Shown here: positions 16,859 to 25,534 of the stretch, one piece after another
Layout: every line of letters begins with the position of its first letter
How positions within the stretch are numbered: position 1 is the stretch's first letter
Source of the DNA: Limosilactobacillus reuteri
Lineage (GTDB): Bacteria > Bacillota > Bacilli > Lactobacillales > Lactobacillaceae
Direction: 5' to 3'
NCBI RefSeq assembly: GCF_020784725.1
Contig: NZ_JAJGTZ010000026.1
Span: 1 to 64,000 of the forward strand
Length of the DNA stretch: 64,000 nucleotides
Notes under the pieces: model-generated
Seen by the model: only the letters and a program-made list of their open reading frames with translations
Database searches by the model: none
What the model was told of the DNA's origin: nothing
Position numbers and translations under genes: made by a program

Positions 16859-17512
16859 ATGATTGCAGAATATCCGCCAACACTCCTAGCAGAGGTAAAA
16901 GAAAAGACGAAGGATCGGCAATTAACAGGGTTTACCCCAGGTCAAGGACCACTTAATCCAGACTTGATGTTAGTGGGAGAGGCTCCTGGGCGTCACGAAG
17001 AAAAAGTAAATATTCCTTTTTCTGGTGCTTCTGGTCAAGAACTGATGAGGTTTATTGAATCAATTGGATATTCACGTTCAACCGTTTATATTACCAGTGT
17101 GGTTCGTCAACGGCCCTATAGTATTAAAAAAACAGTTGATAAGAAGACAGGTGAAGTAATTGAAAAGCGGCCTAACCGGACGCCGACTAAAAAAGAAGTC
17201 TTAGCATTTGCTCCTTTGTTTGATTGGGAACTAGCGCAAGTTAAGCCAAAAATCATTGTTACGCTTGGCAATACGGCTTTACAACGGTTACTTGGTAGTC
17301 AGGCTAATATTGGTAAACTTCATGGGCAACTTCTCCACGAGAAAATTCAACGGACCAATGAAGCGCATGATGGCTATGAGTTGACGACTGACAAGCATTG
17401 GATTATGCCGATGTATCATCCGGCCGCAGTGCTCTATGCCCGCCGATTGGAGCCTACTATTAAAGCTGATTGGCAACAGTTAGGGCAGGACATTAAGAAA
17501 ATGAAAAAATAA
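16859..17512 (+). CDS. Uracil-DNA glycosylase superfamily protein without cysteines
   Basis: 217 residues, AGGAG upstream. Motif 1 is GEAPGRHEEKVNIPFSG and motif 2 is MYHPAAVLY, placing it with family 4-like uracil-DNA glycosylases. Classic family 4 and 5 enzymes bind a 4Fe-4S cluster through four cysteines; this sequence has no cysteine at all, so it must lack the cluster. The basic insert KTVDKKTGEVIEKRPNRTP (about 90-110) occupies the region where a cluster loop would sit. Expected role is removal of uracil or a related lesion from DNA, but catalytic activity is not certain. Probably cotranscribed with the upstream exporter gene. Confidence 0.8.
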   Translation: MIAEYPPTLLAEVKEKTKDRQLTGFTPGQGPLNPDLMLVGEAPGRHEEKVNIPFSGASGQELMRFIESIGYSRSTVYITSVVRQRPYSIKKTVDKKTGEVIEKRPNRTPTKKEVLAFAPLFDWELAQVKPKIIVTLGNTALQRLLGSQANIGKLHGQLLHEKIQRTNEAHDGYELTTDKHWIMPMYHPAAVLYARRLEPTIKADWQQLGQDIKKMKK

Positions 17513-17563
17513 CTATTATACTTTTTGTGACAAAGGTCGTATAATGGGAAACAGTTTGTAATT

Positions 17564-17612
17564 AAAGAGGATGGGACAATGCACTTTGATGCTCTGTTCC
17601 ATCCTCTTTAGT
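17564..17612 (+). terminator. Hairpin between glycosylase and MFS genes
   Basis: AAAGAGGATGG (17564-17574) pairs perfectly with CCATCCTCTTT (17599-17609), with four more inner pairs. There is no long T run after it. It lies after a TATAAT (17540-17545), so it can be either the end of the glycosylase transcript or part of the leader of the next gene. Confidence 0.6.
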
Positions 17613-17639
17613 ACGTAGAAAATTAAGGGAGATGAAAAA

Positions 17640-19148
17640 GTGGAATTACAACAACGACGAACAATAGTTACTGGTGCGTTGTTACTATCTAACATCATGG
17701 CGGGGATGGATGGTACGATTGTAAATACGGCCTTGCCAGCTATTACCAGTGACCTTCATGGGTTGCAATATATGGGGTGGATCATCGCAACTTTTCTTTT
17801 GGGAATGGCTGTTGCAACCCCATTATGGAGTAAGTTTGGTGAGCATAAGGGAAACAAGCAAGCCTATATTACTGCTACCTCTATGTTTTTAGTTGGAGCC
17901 ATCTTTCAAGGATTAGCCCCTAATATTTTATGGTTTATTATTGCGCGAACTGTAATGGGAATTGGTGCTGGCGGAATGAATACAATTCCGTTTATTGTTT
18001 TTGCTGAATTGTACGACAACCTAAAAAAACGAGCTCAAGTATTAGGGATTGCCAGTGCTTGTTTTGGAACTGCTTCGATTATTGGTCCCCTACTCGGTGG
18101 ATGGATTGTGGACGCGTTGAGTTGGCACTGGGTTTTCTATGTTAATGTACCGATTGCCTTAATTGCGATTACGATCATTAGCTTGTTCTATAAGAATGTG
18201 AAAAAGCAAGCTGCCGGTAAGCCGGTTGATTATCTTGGAGCGACCCTATTAGTAGTTAGTTTAGTAATTATTTTAGTAGCGGTTCAACTGATTGGTTCAG
18301 TCTCCGGTTTAGTGGTGGGGTGTTTATTAGTTGTTGGTCTCTTATTGCTTGGCGGAATGATAAAAGTTGACAGTAAGGCAGTAGACCCAATTGTTCCTAG
18401 CCGTCTGTTTAAAAATCGCGAACTAGTAATTGATTTTACTTTATTTGTTATAATTTGGGGCTCATTTATTGCTTTTGTCACTTATATTCCAATGTGGGCT
18501 CAGGGAATTTTAGGTTTAAGTGCGCTCCTTGGCGGGATGACTCAAATTCCAGGTGCGGTTACTAACTTTATTGGTTCAGAATTAGTACCGGTATTGCAGG
18601 AACGATGGGGCAAATACTGGATTGTTACCTGTGGGGCAGTTTCAATTTTTATTGCTTATTTAGGAATAATGATTGGGGGACAAAAAACACCATTCTGGCT
18701 TATTTTATTTATGGGTGCTTTTGAAGGTTTTGGTGTTGGGCTTGTCTTTAATATTTTACAGATTAATGTTCAAACAGATGCTGAATTACGGGATGTGCCA
18801 ATTGCTACTTCACTAGGATACTTATTGCGAATTTTGAGTCAGACCCTTATGTCCGCGGTTTATGGCGTTATTCTTAACCAAGAACTATTCCAGGGAGTCC
18901 AAACACACCACGGACTTACCTTAAAAATGCTAAATAAACTATCAAATGCCCAAACTGCTAGTAGTCTTCCAGATAAGCTTTTACCAACCATGCGTACGAT
19001 ACTTTATAATGGGTATCGAGATATTATCATTGCGGCAGTAGTTTTAATCGTTATTGCCTTAATTTTAGTTGTTGCTTTAGGCTGGCGAAATCATTGTCAC
19101 CAACGCGACCTAATGGCTTTAGGTAATCTTAAAGACATAAAATCTTAA
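17640..19148 (+). CDS. MFS multidrug efflux transporter (DHA2, 14-TM)
   Basis: 502 residues from GTG 17640 with AAGGGAG upstream. About 14 hydrophobic segments. MFS signatures: MAGMDGTIVNTALPAI in the first segment (motif D1 of 14-TM drug pumps), the loop LWSKFGEHKGNKQAY, and the fifth-segment motif GPLLGGWIVDALSWHWVFYVN. It should extrude drugs or toxic organic compounds using the proton gradient. It precedes the esterase gene by 48 bp and may be cotranscribed with it. No regulator is adjacent. Confidence 0.9.
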   Translation: MELQQRRTIVTGALLLSNIMAGMDGTIVNTALPAITSDLHGLQYMGWIIATFLLGMAVATPLWSKFGEHKGNKQAYITATSMFLVGAIFQGLAPNILWFIIARTVMGIGAGGMNTIPFIVFAELYDNLKKRAQVLGIASACFGTASIIGPLLGGWIVDALSWHWVFYVNVPIALIAITIISLFYKNVKKQAAGKPVDYLGATLLVVSLVIILVAVQLIGSVSGLVVGCLLVVGLLLLGGMIKVDSKAVDPIVPSRLFKNRELVIDFTLFVIIWGSFIAFVTYIPMWAQGILGLSALLGGMTQIPGAVTNFIGSELVPVLQERWGKYWIVTCGAVSIFIAYLGIMIGGQKTPFWLILFMGAFEGFGVGLVFNILQINVQTDAELRDVPIATSLGYLLRILSQTLMSAVYGVILNQELFQGVQTHHGLTLKMLNKLSNAQTASSLPDKLLPTMRTILYNGYRDIIIAAVVLIVIALILVVALGWRNHCHQRDLMALGNLKDIKS

Positions 19149-19196
19149 ATCATGATAGGATAATAGTAAGATTTTAAATGAGGAGCGATCGTTTCA

Positions 19197-20180
19197 GTGG
19201 AGAAAATAAAGAAATTTAATACTCAAATTGCTAGTCATTTGGCTAACAATATTGAGAATAGTTTACGGGAGTTACGACGATGTGGTGCGCATCGTTCTAG
19301 TAAAGCAACCTTTACTGAAATGGGAATCCAATTAAGCGGATTTAAAAATGATCTTGCAGAAAACAATAAATTTAATGCTTTAGTGGGCAACGCATGGATT
19401 GACAATGAAGCTGATTACTATTTACCTGCTGCCGTAATGACGGTTGGTGTTCAACGTCAAGAACATGAATTGACAACATATGTCTTAAATGATCACGGAA
19501 ATAATCAACGAGTAATCATGTATCTAACCGGTGGAGCCTATATTCAGCGCCCCGATAAGCCTCATTGGCAATATTTAAATCGGTTGGCACTCGCCACGGA
19601 TGCGAAGATTTATGTCCCAATTTATTCTTTAGTTCCGCATGCTACTTATCGTACTGCCTACCAAGAAATTGCTAGTCTCTATAGCAAAATTTATGCCCTT
19701 ATGCCTGCTAGTAAAGTAACTATTATGGGCGATTCAGCTGGCGGAGGATTAGCAGCTGGTTTTTGTGAGTATCTTGGTAAAAAGGGGCTTCCACAGCCTG
19801 GCCACCTCATCTTATTTTCTCCTTGGCTTGACCTTGACCTCACAAATCCCCTCATTAGCAAATATGAGGATAAAGATGTTACACTAGCAGTGAACGGTTT
19901 ACGAAAAATTGGGACAATGTGGGCTGGTGATACAAACCATCAAGACTATCGTTTAAGTCCTTTATATGGGAATCTTGAGCAGTTGCGAGATGTGACTATT
20001 TTTGTGGGAACAAAGGAAATATTGTATCCTGATGTGACTTTGTTTGTTCAAAAATTGCGTGACGCTGGGATTACTGTAAACTCATATATTGGTCGTGGAC
20101 TGTTTCATATTTACCCGCTTTATCCCATTCCAGAAGCAAAGGGTGTAATGAAACGGGTAGTGACAATAATTAATAATTGA
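19197..20180 (+). CDS. Alpha/beta hydrolase (hormone-sensitive-lipase-like esterase)
   Basis: 327 residues from GTG 19197, GAGGAG 11 bases upstream. The nucleophile elbow is GDSAGGG (about residue 178), typical of the alpha/beta hydrolase fold-3 family; the catalytic Asp is probably in the YPDVTLFV segment and His in GLFHIYP. The oxyanion motif usually HGGG reads TGGA (YLTGGAYIQRP), an odd loss of the His. Cytoplasmic carboxylesterase acting on short acyl esters is likely. Twelve bases separate it from the DJ-1 gene. Confidence 0.85.
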   Translation: MEKIKKFNTQIASHLANNIENSLRELRRCGAHRSSKATFTEMGIQLSGFKNDLAENNKFNALVGNAWIDNEADYYLPAAVMTVGVQRQEHELTTYVLNDHGNNQRVIMYLTGGAYIQRPDKPHWQYLNRLALATDAKIYVPIYSLVPHATYRTAYQEIASLYSKIYALMPASKVTIMGDSAGGGLAAGFCEYLGKKGLPQPGHLILFSPWLDLDLTNPLISKYEDKDVTLAVNGLRKIGTMWAGDTNHQDYRLSPLYGNLEQLRDVTIFVGTKEILYPDVTLFVQKLRDAGITVNSYIGRGLFHIYPLYPIPEAKGVMKRVVTIINN

Positions 20181-20192
20181 TGGGGTGATATT

Positions 20193-20765
20193 TTGGCTAA
20201 AGTTGCTGTAGTGTTTGCACCAGGTTGTGAAGAAGTTGAAGGACTTACAATTGTGGACGTTCTCCGCCGAATGGGAATTGATACCACAATGGTTGGATTA
20301 GAAGATATTCATGTTCCCGGTGCTCATGGGATTGAATTAACTTGTGACGAAGTAATTAGTGATCAGCTTCTCGACTATGATGTGGTGGCCTTTCCTGGTG
20401 GTCGCGGGGGTGCCCAAAAGCTCCGCGATAATGACAAGTTGATGAAATTGATGCAAAAACGTAATGCAGAAAACAAGTGGGATGCCGCAATGTGTGCTGC
20501 TCCGATTGCCTTGGCGCGGTATGGTTTGCTTGATAATCATAACTATACTTGCTTCCCAGGAATTAACGAAGAAATTGCTAAGGTAGCCCCAACAGCAAAT
20601 TTTGAAGAGGATATTACGGTTGTTGATAATGATGGGAAAATTATTACCAGTCGTGGTCCCGCAACTGCCTTAGCTTTTGCTTATCAGATTGCAGAGGTAT
20701 TAGGATATAATACTGATAAGATTAAGCATGAGATGCTATACGACTACTTAATGGATCAGAAATAA
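20193..20765 (+). CDS. DJ-1/PfpI family protein
   Basis: 190 residues from TTG 20193 with GGGGTGA upstream. The fold motifs are VAVVFAPGCEEVEG near the N-terminus (Glu facing the reactive Cys), DYDVVAFPGGRGGAQ, and AAMCAAPIAL with the conserved nucleophilic Cys (about residue 100). Members act as stress-related glyoxalases/deglycases or chaperones; the exact activity cannot be predicted. It ends the MFS-esterase-DJ-1 run and converges on mprF. Confidence 0.9.
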   Translation: MAKVAVVFAPGCEEVEGLTIVDVLRRMGIDTTMVGLEDIHVPGAHGIELTCDEVISDQLLDYDVVAFPGGRGGAQKLRDNDKLMKLMQKRNAENKWDAAMCAAPIALARYGLLDNHNYTCFPGINEEIAKVAPTANFEEDITVVDNDGKIITSRGPATALAFAYQIAEVLGYNTDKIKHEMLYDYLMDQK

Positions 20766-20777
20766 TCGATAAAAGTA

Positions 20778-20822
20778 AAGAGGGTGAGGAAAAACGAAAA
20801 AGTTTTTCCTCACCCTCTTAAT
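20778..20822. terminator. Strong bidirectional terminator
   Basis: An 18-bp perfect stem: AAGAGGGTGAGGAAAAAC (20778-20795) with its complement at 20802-20819, 6-base loop. It lies between the convergent DJ-1 and mprF genes and ends both. Confidence 0.9.
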
Positions 20823-20823
20823 A

Positions 20824-23409
20824 TTATTTAATCAACCACCAGAAGATTGAACGGTGGTTTTGCTGATCAACACGTTGGTTAACAACGCTAACTAAAATCA
20901 TCATGGTGGCAATAATTGAATTCTTCTTGCGGAAGGCAGTATAACGTGAATACCAAACTGTCGCATATTTATCTTTGTATCGCCGTAGTCCTTGAAAGCC
21001 ATACAAATGGTAGCCATATTCATAAATGAAGTGCGCAGCTTTTTCTTCAATAAAACTAAATTGATATTCCCCGACATTCGAAAGAGGTGCCATTCCGAGA
21101 TCAAAGTAGGTATAGCCGTTTTCCTGACCATACTGGAACATACTGATGAAAATTTTATCCATTATTCCAGAAGGAGCATCTTTGCTATGACGCATGAGGT
21201 CAATTGTTAAAATCTTTTTACCTCCTGTCGGCATAAACGTTGCAAAGGCGACCATTTTGCCCTCTTTATCACGGATAATGCCAACTGGTGCCTGATTAAT
21301 ATAGTAAGAGTCAAAGAAACCAAGAGAGAATCCTTTTTCAGTTTCGTTTCCTAACCAACTATTGGAGACCTGTTTCATCTCCTGCATTAATTCTTTACTA
21401 AATGGTGGCTTTTCAACGGAGAAAGTATACCCTTCACGATCAAATTTATGCATCAATGCTCGCTGTGATCGTTGGCGCTTACCAGCAAGTGTAAAGTCTG
21501 CTAGCTTAACGAGGCCAGTTTCACCAGTTTTAATAAAGTCGAAGCCGAATTCATGGAGAAGCATTGTCATATCGCTAGAGACTTCATAAAAGACAAGCTG
21601 ATAGCCATACTTATCAGCTTCTAAAACAAATTGCCGAAGAGCTGGTCGCCAACTATCCTTGTCCCCAACTGGATTGCCCATTACGATCAGGCGATCATAT
21701 TTACGGCGATACATGAAAAAGAGCTTATCATGATCGTCAACACTGTAATAGTAGATATTCTTATCTTTTAAGAAGGCGAGGTGACTAGTTTCATTTCCTC
21801 CATATTCTTTAATAACATTGCGGATCCGTTCAGCATCAAATACGCTTTTAATATTGAAAGGATCAGTTCCTGCCATAAAGTAGCGCAGAATGACGAAAAT
21901 TAATAAGAGACCGAGAATTAATCCAAAGAGTCCTGAAATCCAAATCTTTTCACCAGGGAAAAATAGAAAATCAGGGATGTGGTGCTTACTGGAATATTGA
22001 GGAGCGTTAATAACTCCGACAATTACATAGAGGATACATGCCCCAGCAAAGATAAGACTATCAATTGCAAATTTTCCAATTGAGTATTCCAATTTCTTCC
22101 GGTACAACACATGGCGAGAGAGTAAAACAAGTATCAAAACAATGACTAGATAAATTGTTAAACTCAATGTTCCCAAATTCCAAATGGTATTAGCGATTCC
22201 AATTACTAATAATATTAAAGTGGGAAGGTATGCCTTTTTCACCTTTGATTGAAGACCGCGAGCACAGGCAAGCATAGCAAGTGCAAATAAGATGGTTGTC
22301 AATTGGTGGAGAAAGAAGAAGGTATAGGGATAAAGGTTTGCGATAATCTTATTTTGTGCAGTGATGTCTGGAATTGAGGCAGTAATAAGCATTAAAATTC
22401 CAGAAACATACATAAACGTTGTAATTAAATAGTAAGCAAGTTTGCGGACCATTAGCAATGGTAATCCGTCGAAAAAATGGTTAACTTGTGATGCCAGTGA
22501 GTGCAAGAACATAAATCCGGCAATAATTAATGGAACTATGTAGTAAAAAATTCGGAATAATAATAGCCAGATAACAGAGGTAGTTTGTGAAACACCAAGT
22601 AATGACAGTTCTAACATCATTAAAAGATCAAACGAACCAAGTGCCCCTGGAATCATCGAAAGGACCCCGAGAACTTGGGCAACTACATATAACGGCAGAA
22701 CGCTAATAAGATTATGCCGAACCCCTAAGCACCACCCGACGAGTAAGAAAAAAAGTGCTACAAATAGCCATTCACAAGTTGAACTGGTGACTAAAAAGGT
22801 TCCTACCATTGGCGTAATATCCTTAAAGATTTTACTATTATGAATAACAGTAAAATAAAAAACGATTGGAAAATATAGTCCGCCCCCAACAAGCCAAAGT
22901 GCGTATTGATTGAAGTGCCCACCATCATGAAACACAAACATGATAATCAAAGCGACCCAACAAAGAACTGATAAGCCAGAAAGTAAGAAAACGGCGATTT
23001 TAGAGATAGCAAGTAGTATCTCTTTTTTACTGGCATTCTTTCGATAGAAGTATGCTCGTAAGGTAGAACCAAGAATTCCGCCAAATCCAGCAATATTTGT
23101 TAAAGTGTTTGTAATCCATCCACAACGAATAATATATGATTTCTTAAATTTCCCGGGTAATAAATGGGTGATTACAAAATCATATCCCAACATGGGGATA
23201 ACAGCGATACATCCAGTGATTAGGAGTAGGATGATGCTTTCCCAAGACAGGTTTGCTAAGCCAACTCCTACTTCATGCCATTTAACTGTTTTAAAAAAGT
23301 TACCTAAAGCGAGAATAACAAAGACTAGGACTGAAGTTACAAACACTACCTTTATGATTTTTGAATACTTAGACCACCAGTTTAATAGGCGCTTGCCCAA
23401 CTGCTGCAT
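20824..23409 (-). CDS. mprF: Phosphatidylglycerol lysyltransferase/flippase MprF
   Basis: 861 residues starting MQQLGKRLLNWW; start chosen at the ATG with AAGGAGGAG 6 bases upstream rather than an ATG 36 bases earlier. The N-terminal two thirds hold about 14 hydrophobic segments (flippase), and residues from about 530 on form the soluble GNAT-like DUF2156 synthase domain. It transfers lysine (or another amino acid) from charged tRNA to phosphatidylglycerol and flips the product outward, lowering negative surface charge and raising resistance to cationic peptides. Length is normal for a complete bifunctional enzyme. It stands alone. Confidence 0.93.
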   Translation of the reverse strand: MQQLGKRLLNWWSKYSKIIKVVFVTSVLVFVILALGNFFKTVKWHEVGVGLANLSWESIILLLITGCIAVIPMLGYDFVITHLLPGKFKKSYIIRCGWITNTLTNIAGFGGILGSTLRAYFYRKNASKKEILLAISKIAVFLLSGLSVLCWVALIIMFVFHDGGHFNQYALWLVGGGLYFPIVFYFTVIHNSKIFKDITPMVGTFLVTSSTCEWLFVALFFLLVGWCLGVRHNLISVLPLYVVAQVLGVLSMIPGALGSFDLLMMLELSLLGVSQTTSVIWLLLFRIFYYIVPLIIAGFMFLHSLASQVNHFFDGLPLLMVRKLAYYLITTFMYVSGILMLITASIPDITAQNKIIANLYPYTFFFLHQLTTILFALAMLACARGLQSKVKKAYLPTLILLVIGIANTIWNLGTLSLTIYLVIVLILVLLSRHVLYRKKLEYSIGKFAIDSLIFAGACILYVIVGVINAPQYSSKHHIPDFLFFPGEKIWISGLFGLILGLLLIFVILRYFMAGTDPFNIKSVFDAERIRNVIKEYGGNETSHLAFLKDKNIYYYSVDDHDKLFFMYRRKYDRLIVMGNPVGDKDSWRPALRQFVLEADKYGYQLVFYEVSSDMTMLLHEFGFDFIKTGETGLVKLADFTLAGKRQRSQRALMHKFDREGYTFSVEKPPFSKELMQEMKQVSNSWLGNETEKGFSLGFFDSYYINQAPVGIIRDKEGKMVAFATFMPTGGKKILTIDLMRHSKDAPSGIMDKIFISMFQYGQENGYTYFDLGMAPLSNVGEYQFSFIEEKAAHFIYEYGYHLYGFQGLRRYKDKYATVWYSRYTAFRKKNSIIATMMILVSVVNQRVDQQNHRSIFWWLIK

Positions 23410-23516
23410 TAAAAACTCCTCCTTAATAATAGCTAATACTTTCATTATAAACTATTGGGAATTTTTGCGGTATAGATAGGAAAAACGAAAAATTAAAAAT
23501 AAATTGCAAATTTTTG

Positions 23517-23545
23517 TTGACTAATTTCGATAAATCTCGTATACT
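23517..23545 (+). promoter_or_regulatory. Promoter of tRNA-Asp
   Basis: TTGACT (23517-23522), 17-bp spacer, TATACT (23540-23545), about 19 bp before the tRNA. A near-consensus sigma-A promoter. Confidence 0.85.
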
Positions 23546-23563
23546 TTTATTTGTTGTCAAGTT

Positions 23564-23638
23564 GGTCCGTTGGTCTAGTTGGTTTAGGACGCATCCCTGT
23601 CACGGATGAGATCACGAGTTCGAGTCTCGTACGGACCG
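23564..23638 (+). tRNA. tRNA-Asp (GUC)
   Basis: Acceptor arms GGTCCGT and ACGGACC pair fully, anticodon arm CATCC-CTGTCAC-GGATG gives anticodon GTC, T arm CGAG-TTCGAGT-CTCG. Discriminator G. CCA is not encoded. A single gene with its own promoter and terminator; the flanks show no integrase or attachment-site repeat. Confidence 0.96.
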
Positions 23639-23645
23639 TTCTATA

Positions 23646-23683
23646 TTAAAGAGCTGTGATTTAGGTCATCAGCTCTTTTTTTG
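23646..23683 (+). terminator. Terminator after tRNA-Asp
   Basis: AAAGAGCTG (23648-23656) pairs with CAGCTCTTT (23670-23678), followed by TTTT. Confidence 0.88.
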
Positions 23684-23715
23684 TATCTTTTATAATGTCG
23701 ATGGAGGGAATTAAG

Positions 23716-24582
23716 ATGGAAAATACGTGGATATACCAAGGAACCGAACCGATTAAAATAAAGAAGTATCTTCAGTCATTGGGGATGGGGCATCGTTTAT
23801 TTAACGATCTAAAAAACGGTGAAGGAGAATTTCTTGTTGATCATCGGAAGGTACGACCAACAACCCAGATTCTTCCTAATCAGCCCTTAACCATTAAAGC
23901 TCAGCCGGAATTAGCTGATGAGACTGTTGAAATTAGTAATGAGCCCTTAAATGTTGTGTATGAAGATGATAATTGGTTGGTAGTAGATAAGCCGGCAGGT
24001 GTGACTTCTATCCCGGGACCAACCGTTCAAAATGATACAGTTTTGAATCGGGTAAAGGGATACTTAATCGCAAATAATTCTGCAGATCTCCGTCCTCATT
24101 TAATTACACGACTGGATCGCTTTACGGGGGGATTACTTCTTATCGCTAAGCATCATATCGCCTCAAGTATGATCAGTCAGCAAGTGCAGCATCATCAAAT
24201 GCTGAAGGAGTACACTGCCTTAGTAGAAGGACAAATTATGGACGACCATGGCGAGATTAACAAGCCGATTGGAAGACAGGATGGTCAAGCAGCCCGGGTA
24301 ATTGACAAGAATGGGCAACGAGCTTTGACTGAGTATTGGGTTGAAGAACGAGGTGCAGAGTGGACACAAGTACGGGTAAGACTCCACACTGGACGAACCC
24401 ACCAAATTAGAGTTCACTTTGCTTCTATTGGTCATCCCCTGATTGGTGACCATCTTTATGGGGGCGATACTGGTAAGTATAATCATCAGTTGCTTCACGC
24501 AAGTAAAATTAGTTTTAATGATCCTTTCACTCTTAAACAAATGACATTTACCTCAGAATTACCATCAGTATTTTTGAATTAG
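23716..24582 (+). CDS. RluA family pseudouridine synthase
   Basis: 288 residues from ATG 23716 with GGAGGG upstream; an ATG 21 bases earlier has no ribosome site. The catalytic motif is HLITRLDRFTGGLLLIAK, where the Asp attacks the uridine ring; further conserved parts are VVDKPAGVTSIPG and the GRTHQIRVHFASIGHPLIGDHLYG segment. It converts uridine to pseudouridine in rRNA or tRNA in the cytoplasm. The target position cannot be assigned. Confidence 0.92.
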   Translation: MENTWIYQGTEPIKIKKYLQSLGMGHRLFNDLKNGEGEFLVDHRKVRPTTQILPNQPLTIKAQPELADETVEISNEPLNVVYEDDNWLVVDKPAGVTSIPGPTVQNDTVLNRVKGYLIANNSADLRPHLITRLDRFTGGLLLIAKHHIASSMISQQVQHHQMLKEYTALVEGQIMDDHGEINKPIGRQDGQAARVIDKNGQRALTEYWVEERGAEWTQVRVRLHTGRTHQIRVHFASIGHPLIGDHLYGGDTGKYNHQLLHASKISFNDPFTLKQMTFTSELPSVFLN

Positions 24583-24591
24583 TTTAAATAC

Positions 24592-24638
24592 AAAATAGAG
24601 AGGCTGAAAAAACTTCGTTTTTTTAGCCTCTCTATTTA
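24592..24638 (+). terminator. Terminator after the pseudouridine synthase
   Basis: AAATAGAGAGGCT (24593-24605) pairs with AGCCTCTCTATTT (24625-24637), with inner A/T pairs extending the stem. Confidence 0.85.
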
Positions 24639-24655
24639 TGTGAAGATTATTTAAG

Positions 24656-24800
24656 ATATCGTGGAAATCCTCGTAGGCTAGCTTCGCGTCGTAACTACAA
24701 GGCTTGAGCCTAAGTCCGAACGGTAATCAGCCCGTGCCGTGCTAATCACCGTTCTATCCTTAGCCCACCGCCTTGTCGAGAAAGTTAATTTCCACTCACT
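24656..24800. ncRNA. Structured intergenic element with five nested stems
   Basis: No gene in this stretch. Collinear complementary pairs nest one inside another: GTGGAAAT (24661) with ATTTCCAC (24788); CTCG (24670) with CGAG (24777); ACAAGGC (24697) with GCCTTGT (24770); CTAAG (24710) with CTTAG (24759); GAACGGT (24718) with ACCGTTC (24748). This gives one long interrupted stem. It also carries, inverted, the 17-mer found at 6899-6915. It may be a dispersed intergenic repeat, a small RNA, or a palindromic element without coding capacity; strand is unknown. Confidence 0.5.
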
Positions 24801-24805
24801 ATTTT

Positions 24806-25534
24806 TTACTTAATTTGTTTTAAAATTTGTTTAACGCTTTGGGTCTGAAATTCTTGTTCTGCTTGTGCTGATATTTCGTGGATTTGCTTAGCAGTCATGT
24901 TAGGATTCTTAGCCATTGCTGCTTGAACCTTTGATGTAACAAAAGCGCGTCCTTGTTCTGCGGCTTGTGCTTGTAGTTTGGTTCCTGTAGCAGATTTAGC
25001 AACTCTGGCAAGTTTAGTAGCTTGACTCGTTGTGAGTTTAACATACATTCGTGGATATTCTAACACATTAGTTCGCTTAACCAATGTATTGTTCATTCCT
25101 GACCATGCATATAGGACTTTATAAAAATTATTACGATATTGCCAACGTGTCTCAGTTGTTACGAGCCGAGGCGTAGTATCATTAGTCCATTTAATCCGAC
25201 TAGTGGTATATTCGTTTGCTTGGGTATGGTTAGGCGTTTTTTGTTTAACTTTGGTGTTATAAATATAAACATCATCATGGCCGCTTTTACCAACCGGTTG
25301 ATAAATTGCCAGGGGCATTGAGGAATTTGAAGCAGAGTAAATCCGCTTGGTGGTTGTTGTCGTAACTTTTTGCATTCCAAAATGGTGACTGTAGTTCAAT
25401 GTCATTAAAAGAGTCGAGCCTACAAAGGTAATTCCCGTGAGTGTGGCTAAAATGATTCGCAGGTTTTTTTGCTGAATAAACATCATGCAAGCAAAAAAGG
25501 CAATTGCTCCCAGAAAAGTTAAAATAATAACCAT
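24806..25534 (-). CDS. DUF4811 family membrane protein
   Basis: 242 residues, GGAGGGATG upstream of ATG. Two hydrophobic segments at residues 1-20 and about 28-50, then a Lys/Gln/Ala-rich soluble part likely outside the membrane. Lactobacilli often carry this family directly after a DHA2 MFS pump gene with a MerR regulator divergent, exactly as here. Its ATG overlaps the MFS stop by one base, so the two are translationally coupled. It may assist or stabilise the pump; function is unknown. Confidence 0.8.
   Translation of the reverse strand: MVIILTFLGAIAFFACMMFIQQKNLRIILATLTGITFVGSTLLMTLNYSHHFGMQKVTTTTTKRIYSASNSSMPLAIYQPVGKSGHDDVYIYNTKVKQKTPNHTQANEYTTSRIKWTNDTTPRLVTTETRWQYRNNFYKVLYAWSGMNNTLVKRTNVLEYPRMYVKLTTSQATKLARVAKSATGTKLQAQAAEQGRAFVTSKVQAAMAKNPNMTAKQIHEISAQAEQEFQTQSVKQILKQIK

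Noticed and set aside
23564-23638. tRNA-Asp as an integration site
   Set aside because: No integrase gene or repeat of the tRNA 3' end in the window; both flanks hold ordinary genes with own signals.
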